This document shows positions 24,047 to 33,288 of a stretch of DNA of 64,000 nt, piece by piece. The notes under the pieces are model-generated. The model searched no databases and was not told the DNA's origin. It saw nothing but the letters and a program-made list of their open reading frames with translations. The stretch lies in the NCBI RefSeq assembly GCF_028369135.1, contig NZ_JAPWHW010000001.1, forward strand, positions 1-64,000, in the 5' to 3' direction. Positions within the stretch are counted from its first letter, which is position 1; each line of letters starts with the position of its first letter. This DNA is from Roseovarius sp. ZX-A-9 (GTDB taxonomy: Bacteria > Pseudomonadota > Alphaproteobacteria > Rhodobacterales > Rhodobacteraceae). The position numbers were made by a program, and so were the translations under genes.

Positions 24047-26083
24047 TCAGAAAGTTCGGGACAGTGTGAGCTTGAAATTGCGGCCCGGCGCCGGGCGCGT
24101 GGACAGATGCGGGGTGTAGTCACGATCGAACACGTTCTCGATGCCGACACGGATCTGGGTATCCTTCAGCACGCCGCTCTGCGGCACATAGGTGGCGCGC
24201 AGGTTGTGAACGGCGAAACCGGACGAGGACGTGGTGCCGGTGTTGATCGACCTGTTGGCTACAGTCTCCCAACTGACGTCCAGTTCCTCGCCAAATTTCT
24301 TGCCCAGGGTGAGCTGCACGCTGTCTGCCGGCAAATTGCGCCAATCCATCGGCGCGGCACCGGGCGCGTATTCAGTTCCGTTCACGACGTTGGCGTTCAG
24401 GTCCATGTAGAGACCGCTTTCCAGCGCGTAGGAGACTTCGATTTCCAGACCTTCGGTTTCGATCTTGTCCAGTGCCGGCGCGGGTGGACGCACCCCGGCA
24501 AGCGTATAGCTCGTCACATCCCAAAGCTTGGTCTTGTAGAACGTGCCCTTGAGGGCGAGCGTGTCGCCACTGCTGAACACATCGTTGCGCTGGAAGGATG
24601 CGCCCAGCTCGTAGGTGCGCGACTTTTCCGACTGGGTGACAAAGGCGGCTGTGCCCAGATCGTCGATGATGGGCAGCCCTTCGGTGTAAGCGGCGCTGCC
24701 GAATACGGCCAGTCCGTTGCCAAAGGCATAGCGGACGGACAGCCCGCCCATGAGCGCATCCTTTTTGAAGGTGCCGTTGTTCGGCGCGGTGGAGCCTTTG
24801 ATCTTCGAGGACTCGTAGCGCAACGCCGGCGTGATGGTCCACGCATCACCGATGCGCATTTCGTCGACCGCAAACACCGCCACGCGGTTGTCTTCGCCGC
24901 CGGGGGTACTGTTGGCATTGCGCCGCGTGCGGCGTGCAAATTCCAGCCCGGTGCGCAACTCGTGCCCGATCAGGCCGGTCTGGAAGAGGCTGGTATTCTT
25001 CAGGGTCAGCTTGGTGGTTTCATACCGGTGGTCGGAATTCACCAGCGGCAGCAGCCCGGCTCCGGCGGGCGTCCCTTCAAGGGGCGAACTGCCGGCAACG
25101 TAGCTCTGGTCGATCTGCTGGTCCGCGTAGGAAAGCACAACGTCGAGATCCACCAGATCGTTTTCCAGCGGGTTGAAATTGTAGCTGAGCACTGCGGTGG
25201 TGGACTCCGTATCGCGGTCCACATTGCCGAATGCACCGGCTGTGGTGGTAAAGGTGTCGAACGGCACGTCATTTTCGCTGGAGGTCGTTCGGGACAGGCT
25301 GAAGGTAAGCGAATGTTCACGATCCTCGCCAAAGGTGTATTTCGCCTTGATCAGGCCGGATGGCAGCGTGAAGGCACTGTTGCCAATGGGGGTGCCATTG
25401 CCGTCGGTCTGGTTGTCCTGATCGCGCCATGTGTAGTTCAGCAGGAATTCCAAATCCTCTGTCGGCTGCCATGCCAGCACGGTGGATGACGTGATGCCGT
25501 CACCATTGCTGCTGAATCCCAGCGTCTGGCCACCGGCAAAGCCGACCTTGCCCCCGGTAAAATCGGAGGCGTCCTTGGTTTCGAGCAGGACCACACCGCC
25601 GACGATCCCCGAGCCGTATTCGAAACTGCCCACCGTACCGCGAATGACGCTGACCGATTTGTAGAGCAGCGGGTCGGTGAACAGTTGCGTGCCGATGCGA
25701 TAGAGTTTTTCCGCGCCGACGCTCGCGCCATCAATTTGCACCGAGACTTTCTGATCGGTACCGAATGTGCTGTTGGCGCCGTAACCACGGATGTTGATGC
25801 CCGATCCCTGCGGGGTCGAACCGTTCACGAGGCTGACACCGGGGACCGAATCGATCAGTTCTGCGATCGTGCCTGCCTGCCGGTCGTCGATCTCTTCCTG
25901 ATCGACCTCGGTGATCGGAACGGCGGTGTCCGTCTGCACGGCGCGCTTGCTTTCCCCCAGGACCAAAGTGCCAAGGAAACCGTCCGCGGCCTCTTGGGCG
26001 CGGGGCGCGCTGATGTTGAATGTCAGGATGGACAGGCTTGTGGTGCCTATCAATAGAGCACGTGTTCGGGCGGCGGTGGTCAT
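24047..26083 (-). CDS. hmuR: TonB-dependent heme receptor
   Basis: 678-residue outer-membrane receptor that imports heme. Start ATG 26083 has a GAGGA site and gives a signal peptide ending in SAPRAQ; a longer frame upstream lacks one. The TonB box region (TLVLGESKRAV) is followed by the plug domain (ITEVDQEEIDDRQAGTIAEL, VPGVSLVNGSTPQGSGINIRG) and a beta-barrel ending FKLTLSRTF with a terminal aromatic residue. The heme assignment rests on the length and on the hmuSTUV genes transcribed divergently. It heads the operon hmuR-unknown-exbB-exbD-exbD-tonB. Iron-regulated expression is expected. Confidence 0.93.
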   Translation of the reverse strand: MTTAARTRALLIGTTSLSILTFNISAPRAQEAADGFLGTLVLGESKRAVQTDTAVPITEVDQEEIDDRQAGTIAELIDSVPGVSLVNGSTPQGSGINIRGYGANSTFGTDQKVSVQIDGASVGAEKLYRIGTQLFTDPLLYKSVSVIRGTVGSFEYGSGIVGGVVLLETKDASDFTGGKVGFAGGQTLGFSSNGDGITSSTVLAWQPTEDLEFLLNYTWRDQDNQTDGNGTPIGNSAFTLPSGLIKAKYTFGEDREHSLTFSLSRTTSSENDVPFDTFTTTAGAFGNVDRDTESTTAVLSYNFNPLENDLVDLDVVLSYADQQIDQSYVAGSSPLEGTPAGAGLLPLVNSDHRYETTKLTLKNTSLFQTGLIGHELRTGLEFARRTRRNANSTPGGEDNRVAVFAVDEMRIGDAWTITPALRYESSKIKGSTAPNNGTFKKDALMGGLSVRYAFGNGLAVFGSAAYTEGLPIIDDLGTAAFVTQSEKSRTYELGASFQRNDVFSSGDTLALKGTFYKTKLWDVTSYTLAGVRPPAPALDKIETEGLEIEVSYALESGLYMDLNANVVNGTEYAPGAAPMDWRNLPADSVQLTLGKKFGEELDVSWETVANRSINTGTTSSSGFAVHNLRATYVPQSGVLKDTQIRVGIENVFDRDYTPHLSTRPAPGRNFKLTLSRTF

Positions 26084-26193
26084 GAATATCCTCGCAAGCG
26101 TAACTGTGTGCCGGATGCTTGCGGGTAGCTGGCGAGGGCATTGAAACTTTTTCGCGCCAATTTGCATGGCGTTCTTGCAGCTTCTAAAAAGTC

Positions 26194-26226
26194 ATACTAA
26201 AACTGTCAACAATAAAGGTTTAGTAT
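26194..26226. promoter_or_regulatory. Inverted repeat in the hmuR-hmuS divergent promoter region
   Basis: ATACTAAA at 26194-26201 and TTTAGTAT at 26219-26226 form a perfect 8-bp inverted repeat with a 17-nt AT-rich spacer, in the 226-bp region between the divergent hmuR and hmuS genes. The position fits an operator for an iron- or heme-responsive regulator (Irr, RirA or Fur family in alphaproteobacteria), but the sequence is not a clear match to a consensus I can name. Confidence 0.45.
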
Positions 26227-26271
26227 TTTACTTACCTTTTGCCAGCCGCGTGCATTTCCGCACCTCGCCAG

Positions 26272-26281
26272 CCCCCCCCCC
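26272..26281 (+). repeat. C10 homopolymer upstream of hmuS
   Basis: Ten consecutive cytosines lie 28 bases before the hmuS start, between the putative promoter and the ribosome site AGAGG. Such tracts can slip during replication and alter promoter or 5'-leader spacing. Confidence 0.7.
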
Positions 26282-26309
26282 ACATCAATGACATGGCCAG
26301 AGGTGCTGT

Positions 26310-27371
26310 ATGACTATGACCCAATCCGATTCCCCCAGCCCAGATCATATCCGCGCGTTTCGGACCGAAAATCCGAACATGCGCGAGCGCGATCTGGCGG
26401 ATAAGCTGAAGATCAGCGAAGCCCAGTTGATCGCCGCCTATTGCGGTGAGGGGGTCACCCGCGTGGAGGCGCACCCCGACAAGGTGATCGGTGCCGCGCA
26501 AACCTTGGGCGAGGTCATGGCGCTGACCCGCAATCCATCCTGCGTGAACGAAAAGGTGGGCGTCTATGACAACTACCGCTCGGGCAATCATGCCGCGATG
26601 GTTCTGAACGGGGATATCGACCTGCGGATTTTCCCCAGCCATTGGTGCCACGCCTACATGGTCGAAAAGGAAACCGATAACGGCATCCGCCGCAGCCTTC
26701 AGGTGTTCGATGCCGCTGGCGATGCGGTCCACAAGATTTTCCTGCGCGAGAGCTCTGACCTTGCGGCGTGGGAACAGGCCAGGACCGAACTGCGCCTTGC
26801 CGATCAGGCCCAGACACTGGCCGTGTCCGAGCGCAAGCCTGACGAGCCCCCGAAGGCCGACCTGTCCAAGTTGGACATCCTGCGCAAGGAATGGGCGCGG
26901 ATGACGGACACCCATCAATTCATGCGCCTGACCTCCAAGCTCAAGATGAACCGACTTGGTGCCTATCGCATCGCCGGTGCCCCCTTTGTCCGCGCGCTTG
27001 CGCCTGAAACGGTCGATCAGATGCTGCACCGCGTCGCGGGGAGCGGGATGGAGATCATGGTTTTCACCGGCAATCGCGGCTGCATCCAGATCCACTCCGG
27101 CCCTGTTGAAACATTAAAGGCGATGGGGCCGTGGCAGAACGTGCTCGACCCACGGTTCAACCTGCATCTTCGCCTTGATCACATTGCCGAGGTTTGGGCC
27201 GTCGAAAAGCCGACGCAGCGTGGCCCTGCCGTGTCAGTCGAGGCGTTCAATGCCGAGGGCGGCCTGATCGCACAGTTCTTTGGCGTCGGGCTGGAAGGCC
27301 GCGACAGCCGCGCCGAGTGGGGCAAGCTGGTAGCGAGCCTTGAAGGGCTGAATACACAGGTGCCTGCATGA
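26310..27371 (+). CDS. hmuS: Hemin-degrading factor HmuS
   Basis: 353-residue cytoplasmic heme-handling protein of the HemS/HmuS/ChuX family, made of two tandem homologous halves. The first half holds SDSPSPDHIRAFRTENPNMRERDLA, GVYDNYRSGNHAAMVLNGDIDLRIFPSHW; the second repeats it as GNRGCIQIHSGPVETLKAMGPWQNVLDPRFNLHLR. The family binds heme after import and releases iron. Start ATG 26310 follows CAGAGG. The stop overlaps hmuT by four bases, and the gene leads the hmuSTUV operon. Confidence 0.95.
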   Translation: MTMTQSDSPSPDHIRAFRTENPNMRERDLADKLKISEAQLIAAYCGEGVTRVEAHPDKVIGAAQTLGEVMALTRNPSCVNEKVGVYDNYRSGNHAAMVLNGDIDLRIFPSHWCHAYMVEKETDNGIRRSLQVFDAAGDAVHKIFLRESSDLAAWEQARTELRLADQAQTLAVSERKPDEPPKADLSKLDILRKEWARMTDTHQFMRLTSKLKMNRLGAYRIAGAPFVRALAPETVDQMLHRVAGSGMEIMVFTGNRGCIQIHSGPVETLKAMGPWQNVLDPRFNLHLRLDHIAEVWAVEKPTQRGPAVSVEAFNAEGGLIAQFFGVGLEGRDSRAEWGKLVASLEGLNTQVPA

Positions 27372-28237
27372 CCCGTTTGCGGATCAGGACAGGCCTGCGC
27401 ATCGTATCATGTGCGCTGTTCATGGCGGCAGCGATGCCAGCACTCGCCGAAGGCAAGCCGGACAGTATCGTGTCTATCGGCGGGTCCGTCACCGAAATCA
27501 TCCACGCGCTGGGTGCGGGCGACCGTCTGGTCGCGCGCGATACGACATCCAACTACCCGCCCGAGGTCATGGCGCTGCCGGATGTCGGCTATATGCGCGC
27601 GCTGTCGGCCGAAGGTGTTCTGTCGGTCGATCCTGAGCTGATCATCGCAGAAGGTGGCGCCGGGCCGATCGAGACCATCGCCGTTCTGGAGGGGGCCAAC
27701 ATCCCCTTCGTCACGGTGCCGGATGATTTTTCCGCGTCCGGCATCCGCGCCAAGATCATCGCCGTGGGCAAGGCCATCGGGGAAGAGGCCAGTGCGACGG
27801 CCCTTGCCGATGATTTGCACCGCCGGTTGACCGAGGTGCAGCAAGCCTCCGAGGAGAAAGCGGCCCAGGATAAAAAGCGGGTCCTTTTTGTCCTGAGCAC
27901 GCAGGGCGGCCGCATCATGGCGTCCGGCAGAAACACCGCGGCGGCAGCGATGATCGAATTGGCCGGAGCCGAAAATGCCGTGACGGCGTTCGATGGATAC
28001 AAGCCATTGACCGATGAGGCGGTGATCGCCGCCGCACCCGATGCGATTTTGATGATGGAACGCGAGGGCGATCATGACAGCTCGGTCGAAGAGTTGCTGC
28101 AAATGCCGGTCATTGCGTCGACCCCTGCCGCAAAGTCTCGTGCTGTGATCCGGATGGATGGGCTTTACCTGCTGGGGTTCGGACCGCGCACTGCCGACGC
28201 GGTCGCCGATCTCAGCCGCGCGCTTTACGGCGGCTGA
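27368..28237 (+). CDS. hmuT: Heme ABC transporter substrate-binding protein
   Basis: 289-residue periplasmic binding protein of the class III (BtuF/HmuT) cluster, with a signal peptide ending near MPALAEG. Core: DSIVSIGGSVTEIIHALGAGDRLVARDTTSNYP, containing the RDTTSxYP stretch typical of HmuT, and later KKRVLFVLSTQGGRIMASGRNTAAAAM. It hands heme from HmuR to the HmuUV permease. It overlaps hmuS by four bases and is followed after four bases by hmuU. Confidence 0.95.
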   Translation: MTRLRIRTGLRIVSCALFMAAAMPALAEGKPDSIVSIGGSVTEIIHALGAGDRLVARDTTSNYPPEVMALPDVGYMRALSAEGVLSVDPELIIAEGGAGPIETIAVLEGANIPFVTVPDDFSASGIRAKIIAVGKAIGEEASATALADDLHRRLTEVQQASEEKAAQDKKRVLFVLSTQGGRIMASGRNTAAAAMIELAGAENAVTAFDGYKPLTDEAVIAAAPDAILMMEREGDHDSSVEELLQMPVIASTPAAKSRAVIRMDGLYLLGFGPRTADAVADLSRALYGG

Positions 28238-28241
28238 ACGC

Positions 28242-29306
28242 ATGGCGGTGATTTCCGATATCGACATGCCTCGGGATCGTCGGGGGCGGGCGCGGCGCGC
28301 GCATCTCTGGCTGGCGTTGTTGCTCGTGATGATCAGCATCGCCAGCCTTGCCACCGGCGCATCCGGCACCTCGCTCTGGGGCGCGTTGCAAAAGCTGGCA
28401 TCAGGCCAGCAACTCGACCGGATGGAGCAGGTCGTGCTGTGGGATATCCGCCTGCCGCGAATGATCCTTGGCATCTGTGTCGGCGCGTCGCTTGCGGTAT
28501 CCGGCGCGGTGATGCAGGGCCTTTTCCGCAATCCACTGGCAGACCCCGGTATTGTCGGCGTGACCGCCGGTGCCAGCTTGGGCGCCATCACTGCGATCGT
28601 GCTGGGTGGTTTTTTACCTCTGGGCCTGATGGCGGCGGTTGGTTTCTGGCTGGTTCCGCTCGCGGCGTTCCTGGGCTGCTGGACCGCGACGATCGCGCTT
28701 TACCGCGTTTCGACACGGCGTGGGCGCACATCGGTCGCCACGATGCTGCTGGCGGGCATCGCGCTGGCCGCGCTGGCGGCGGCACTGTCCGGCATCCTGA
28801 TCTACGTGGCGAATGACGCCCAATTGCGCGATCTGACCTTCTGGGGGCTTGGCTCGCTCGCCGGGGCAACATGGACCAAGACACTGATCGCGGGTCCGAT
28901 CATCCTGATAGCCATCGCCATTGCAACGACCATCGCGCACGGCCTAAACGGTCTGGCTTTCGGCGAAGCGACCGCATCGCATATGGGCATCCCGGTTCAA
29001 CGGGTGAAAAACACGTCGGTACTGGTGGTGGCGGCAGCTACCGGGGCGGCTGTCGCGGTCTCGGGCGGTATCGGTTTCATCGGTATCATCGTACCGCATC
29101 TGCTCCGCCTGTCGACAGGGCCGGATCATGAGCCGCTCTTGATCAATGCGGCCCTGCTGGGGGCCAGTTTGCTGCTGATCGCGGACGTGATCAGCCGCGT
29201 CATCATCGCCCCGGCCGAGCTTCCCATCGGCATCGTTACTGCAATTCTGGGCGCGCCGGTGTTCTTGTGGATCCTGCTACGCAGGCGCGGATTGGTGGAC
29301 CTATGA
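28242..29306 (+). CDS. hmuU: Heme ABC transporter permease
   Basis: 354-residue FecCD-family inner-membrane permease with roughly ten helices. Start ATG 28242 lies four bases after the hmuT stop; an upstream extension would overlap hmuT. Family motifs: WDIRLPRMILGICVGASLAVSGAVMQGLFRNPLADPGIVGVTAGAS and, near the C-terminus, GGIGFIGIIVPHLLRLSTGPDH, which forms the contact with the ATPase. It overlaps hmuV by four bases (ATGA). Partner of HmuT and HmuV in moving heme to the cytoplasm. Confidence 0.95.
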   Translation: MAVISDIDMPRDRRGRARRAHLWLALLLVMISIASLATGASGTSLWGALQKLASGQQLDRMEQVVLWDIRLPRMILGICVGASLAVSGAVMQGLFRNPLADPGIVGVTAGASLGAITAIVLGGFLPLGLMAAVGFWLVPLAAFLGCWTATIALYRVSTRRGRTSVATMLLAGIALAALAAALSGILIYVANDAQLRDLTFWGLGSLAGATWTKTLIAGPIILIAIAIATTIAHGLNGLAFGEATASHMGIPVQRVKNTSVLVVAAATGAAVAVSGGIGFIGIIVPHLLRLSTGPDHEPLLINAALLGASLLLIADVISRVIIAPAELPIGIVTAILGAPVFLWILLRRRGLVDL

Positions 29307-30088
29307 CGCTCGAAGCACGCAACATCCATGCAAGTATCGGCAAGAAGCAGATCCTGCACGGAATCGACTTCACCGCCCATGCGGGGCAGATCACGGCCAT
29401 CGTCGGCCCGAACGGATCGGGTAAATCGACGCTGCTAAGGGCGATCACCGACGAAGTTGATTTTACCGGCAAGGTCATGCTGAACGGACAGGACACCGCG
29501 ACGCTGAAACCGTGGGAGCTTGCAGCCATGCGGGGCGTGTTGCCGCAGGCCGCAACGCTGGCCTTTCCGTTCACGGTGATCGAAGTCGTGCGCATGGGGC
29601 TGATGGCCGGCATCTCGGGCGGGCGTGGGGATATACCTGCGCGCGCGCTGGATGCGGTCGGGCTCGACGGCTATGGCGAACGCTTTTACCAGGAATTGTC
29701 CGGGGGCGAACAACAGCGCGCCCAATTGGCCCGTGTCTTGTGCCAGGTCTGGCAGCCCATCGTCGATGGTTCCCCCCGCTGGCTGCTGCTGGACGAACCC
29801 GTGGCGAGCCTCGACATCGGCCATCAGCTTCTCGTCATGCAATTGATGAAGGATTACGCCGCGCGTGGTGGTGGCGTGGTCGCCGTCATGCATGACCTCA
29901 ACCTGTCTGCCATGTTCGCAGATCGGATCGCCATGATCACGGGCGGCACGCTTCTGATCTCCGGCTCGCCTCACGAGGTCATCCAGAATGATGTTTTGTC
30001 GAAGGCCTATGGCTGTGCATTGAAGGTCAACACTGCCCCGGATGCGGGTCAGAGCTTTGTTCTGCCGCACCTTGCGATTGCGCTCTGA
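29303..30088 (+). CDS. hmuV: Heme ABC transporter ATP-binding protein
   Basis: 261-residue ATPase that drives the HmuU permease. Walker A GPNGSGKST at residues 35-43, Q-loop region near LPQAATLAFP, signature LSGGEQQR near residue 138, Walker B WLLLDEPVASLD and switch His in VMHDLNLS. Start ATG 29303 overlaps the hmuU stop by four bases, making it translationally coupled. It ends the heme operon, with no obvious terminator in the 195 bases before the next gene. Confidence 0.96.
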   Translation: MTLEARNIHASIGKKQILHGIDFTAHAGQITAIVGPNGSGKSTLLRAITDEVDFTGKVMLNGQDTATLKPWELAAMRGVLPQAATLAFPFTVIEVVRMGLMAGISGGRGDIPARALDAVGLDGYGERFYQELSGGEQQRAQLARVLCQVWQPIVDGSPRWLLLDEPVASLDIGHQLLVMQLMKDYAARGGGVVAVMHDLNLSAMFADRIAMITGGTLLISGSPHEVIQNDVLSKAYGCALKVNTAPDAGQSFVLPHLAIAL

Positions 30089-30283
30089 CCGGCGGCGCAA
30101 ATCGGCGTCCCACGCGGCGGTGCCTGCCTTCAGTGCAGTGGCTGCAACCGCATAGCGTCACCGCTCCCGCAAAAAACCGCGCCCGCCCGGCCTGCCATCG
30201 CGGCCGGGATTCGGGTCATCGTGGTTGCCCAAGGCCCTCGCAGCCTATATTTGCTGACAGAACGCGGGGCACAAGAGGCGCAG

Positions 30284-31654
30284 ATGACATCGAAGGTCGA
30301 AATGCCGCTCTGGGCGTTGCTGTTACTGCTGGCCTTCGCCGCCGTGACCTTTGCCTCGCATTTCCTGTTTCCTTCGGTGCGCTGGTTCTTTCGCCGCAGG
30401 CTGGAACGCGCGGTGGCCAAGCTCAATACCAAGCTGACCCGCCCCATCGAGCCATTCAAGCTGGCCCGCCGCCACGACATGATCCAGCGGCTGATCTACG
30501 ATCCGCAGGTCACTCAGGCCATCGTGGACTATGCGCGGCGCAACAATGTGCGCGAGGATGTCGCGTTTCAGAAAGCGCGCTACTATGCGCGCGAAATCGT
30601 CCCCAGCTTCAGCGCATTCGCCTATTTCAGCTTTGGCACGAGGCTGGCCAACTGGCTGGCACGGGCGCTGTTTTCCATACGCACAGGGCCGATGAACACC
30701 GCCATGCTGGAGCGGATCGAGAAGGACGCGACGGTCATCTTCATCATGAACCACCGCAGCAACATGGATTACGTTCTGGTGACGACGCTGGTGGCCCGAG
30801 CCTCGGCGCTCAGCTATGCGGTGGGCGAATGGGCGCAGGTCTGGCCGCTCAGCCGCCTGATCAAGTCGATGGGCGCCTATTTCATCCGTCGGCGCGCGCG
30901 CGGCGGGCTCTACCGCACGGTGTTGGCGCGCTATGTTCAGATGGCGACGCAAGGCGGCGTGACCCAGGCGATCTTTCCCGAAGGCGGGCTCAGCGTCGAC
31001 GGGGTGACCCGACCGCCCAAGCTGGGCCTGCTGTCCCATGTGGTCGAGGCGTGGGAACCCGGCGGGCGGGATGTGGTCTTTGTACCCGTCGCGATAAACT
31101 ATGACCGGGTGCTGGAGGACCGCGTGCTGGTCGCCGCCGGCACGCGTGGCGACCGGCGTTTTCGGGCCCGGATGTCGGTCATCGTGCGGTTCATGCTCAA
31201 GATGATCTGGCAGCGGTGGCGCGGCCGGTTTCAGCGTTTCGGCGTTGCCGCCGTGGTCTTTGCCGAACCGGTGAAGCTGAGCGAGTATGGCGCGGCACCC
31301 TCTGTGGAGGCGCTGGGCACCGACCTGATGAATCGGATCAAGGACGCCATGCCGTTGCTTTCTGTCCCGATGCTGGCGCGCGTGATGTTGCGGGCGGACG
31401 GGCCGCTGGACACCGCCGGCATTCAGGCCGCCGCCATGCAGGCCGCGCGCGAGGCTAAGTCCAATACACCGCTGGTCTCTGGCGATGCGCTGCCAGGCGC
31501 GATCAGTCACGCCCGCCTTTTGCTGGAGCAGCGCCAGTTGATCGAGAAAATCGGCGATGGCTGGCAGGCGGTCGAAGCCGAACGCCCGCTGTTGGGCTTC
31601 TACGCCAATTCAATCGCGCATTTCTTCCCCGAGGATGCTGCGACTGCAAAGTGA
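30284..31654 (+). CDS. 1-acyl-sn-glycerol-3-phosphate / glycerol-3-phosphate acyltransferase family protein
   Basis: 456-residue membrane-bound acyltransferase of phospholipid synthesis. One N-terminal transmembrane helix (ALLLLLAFAAVTFASHFLF), then the acyltransferase core: block I FIMNHRSNMDYVL contains the catalytic HX4D, and block III reads IFPEGGLS. It resembles the alphaproteobacterial PlsB-like glycerol-3-phosphate acyltransferases more than the short PlsC enzymes, but the acceptor is not certain. Start ATG 30284 is selected for the ACAAGAGG site just upstream. It stands alone between the heme operon and ccr. Confidence 0.88.
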   Translation: MTSKVEMPLWALLLLLAFAAVTFASHFLFPSVRWFFRRRLERAVAKLNTKLTRPIEPFKLARRHDMIQRLIYDPQVTQAIVDYARRNNVREDVAFQKARYYAREIVPSFSAFAYFSFGTRLANWLARALFSIRTGPMNTAMLERIEKDATVIFIMNHRSNMDYVLVTTLVARASALSYAVGEWAQVWPLSRLIKSMGAYFIRRRARGGLYRTVLARYVQMATQGGVTQAIFPEGGLSVDGVTRPPKLGLLSHVVEAWEPGGRDVVFVPVAINYDRVLEDRVLVAAGTRGDRRFRARMSVIVRFMLKMIWQRWRGRFQRFGVAAVVFAEPVKLSEYGAAPSVEALGTDLMNRIKDAMPLLSVPMLARVMLRADGPLDTAGIQAAAMQAAREAKSNTPLVSGDALPGAISHARLLLEQRQLIEKIGDGWQAVEAERPLLGFYANSIAHFFPEDAATAK

Positions 31655-31821
31655 ATTGCTGCAGTCGCTGGGTCATAAAATTACCAAACCGCCCCCTCGG
31701 GGCATTGCATTGTTGCGCTCACCTCAGTATCTCAGGGAAACATCCCGCGATTCTGCATTGCGGCGAAACACTGAAAACTGCGGCTTACGCCCGATACGCA
31801 ACGACATGAGGGAGGCTGATC

Positions 31822-33108
31822 ATGGCTCTGGACACCGAACCCGGGATCGCTGAATACGACGCGCCGGAAAAAGACCTCTACGAAATGGGCGAAATGCCTC
31901 CGATGGGCTATGTGCCCAAACAGATGTACGCATGGGCGATCCGCCGCGAGCGCCACGGCGAACCGGATACCGCGATGCAGATCGAAGTCGTCGATGTGCC
32001 AACGCTGGACAGCAACGAGGTGCTGGTTCTGGTGATGGCCGCAGGCGTCAACTATAACGGCGTGTGGGCCGCGCTTGGCCTGCCGATCAGCCCGTTCGAC
32101 GGCCACAAGCAGCCCTACCATATCGCCGGCTCCGATGCGTCAGGCATCGTCTGGGCCGTGGGCGACAAGGTGAAGCGCTGGAAGGTCGGCGACGAGGTCG
32201 TGGTGCATTGCAATCAGGACGACGGCGACGACGAGGAATGCAACGGCGGCGATCCGATGTATTCCACCAGCCAGCGGATCTGGGGCTACGAGACCCCCGA
32301 TGGCAGTTTCAGCCAGTTCACCCGCGTTCAGGCACAGCAGCTCATGCCGCGCCCGAAGCATCTGACATGGGAGGAATCGGCCTGCTACACCCTGACGCTG
32401 GCCACCGCCTACCGGATGCTGTTCGGTCACGAACCGCATGACCTGAAACCCGGCCAGAACGTGCTGGTCTGGGGCGCCTCCGGTGGTCTCGGTTCTTACG
32501 CGATCCAGCTGATCAATACTGCAGGCGCCAACGCGATCGGTGTCATCTCGGACGAGGACAAGCGCCAGTTCGTGATGGATCTGGGCGCCAAGGGTGTGAT
32601 CAACCGCAAGGATTTCAAATGCTGGGGGCAACTGCCCACGGTCAACACGCCCGAATATGCCGAATGGTTCAAGGAAGCCCGCAAGTTCGGAAAGGCGATC
32701 TGGGACATCACCGGCAAGGGCAACAATGTCGACATGGTGTTCGAACATCCCGGCGAGGCAACGTTCCCGGTCTCCACGCTGGTCTGCAAGAAGGGCGGCA
32801 TGGTCGTCATCTGCGCAGGCACCACCGGGTTCAACTGTACCTTCGACGTACGGTACTTGTGGATGCACCAGAAACGCGTGCAGGGCAGCCACTTTGCCCA
32901 TCTCAAGCAGGCCGCCAGTGCCAACAAGCTGATGCTGGAACGCCGTCTTGATCCGTGCATGTCAGAGGTGTTCAGCTGGGACGACCTGCCCAAAGCCCAC
33001 ATGAAAATGCTGCGCAACGAGCACAAGCCCGGCAACATGTCGGTGCTGGTGCAGGCCCCGAAGACCGGCCTGCGCACGGTCGAGGATGTGCTGGAAGCCC
33101 GCAGCTAA
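31822..33108 (+). CDS. ccr: Crotonyl-CoA carboxylase/reductase
   Basis: 428-residue NADPH-dependent enzyme that reductively carboxylates crotonyl-CoA to ethylmalonyl-CoA, key step of the ethylmalonyl-CoA pathway for acetate assimilation in Rhodobacterales. Medium-chain reductase fold: GYVPKQMYAWAIRRERHGEP at the N-terminus, HIAGSDASGIVWAVGDKVKRWKVGDEVVVHCNQ, nucleotide loop VWGASGGLGSYAIQL near residue 220, and the CCR-typical acidic HCNQDDGDDEECNGGDPM insert. GAGGGAGG gives a strong ribosome site before ATG 31822. Separately transcribed, with a terminator following. Confidence 0.97.
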   Translation: MALDTEPGIAEYDAPEKDLYEMGEMPPMGYVPKQMYAWAIRRERHGEPDTAMQIEVVDVPTLDSNEVLVLVMAAGVNYNGVWAALGLPISPFDGHKQPYHIAGSDASGIVWAVGDKVKRWKVGDEVVVHCNQDDGDDEECNGGDPMYSTSQRIWGYETPDGSFSQFTRVQAQQLMPRPKHLTWEESACYTLTLATAYRMLFGHEPHDLKPGQNVLVWGASGGLGSYAIQLINTAGANAIGVISDEDKRQFVMDLGAKGVINRKDFKCWGQLPTVNTPEYAEWFKEARKFGKAIWDITGKGNNVDMVFEHPGEATFPVSTLVCKKGGMVVICAGTTGFNCTFDVRYLWMHQKRVQGSHFAHLKQAASANKLMLERRLDPCMSEVFSWDDLPKAHMKMLRNEHKPGNMSVLVQAPKTGLRTVEDVLEARS

Positions 33109-33134
33109 GCCATCGCTCCCGACTTGCGAATGAT

Positions 33135-33172
33135 CGCCCGCGAAACGGCACACCGTTCCGCGGGCGTTTCTT
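33135..33172 (+). terminator. Rho-independent terminator of ccr
   Basis: CGCCCGCG at 33135-33142 pairs with CGCGGGCG at 33159-33166; inside, AACGG and CCGTT pair around CACA after one mismatch. TTTCTTT follows directly. It lies 27 bases after the ccr stop. Confidence 0.8.
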
Positions 33173-33288
33173 TGCCTGCCGCATGCGGGCATCAATGCCG
33201 CCAGTTAACCGTCCATTAAACCGTTTTGCCTTTTATCCCCGTGAGAAACAGCAAAATGCATTGACCGACAGAGTCACGGGGGGCGCAG

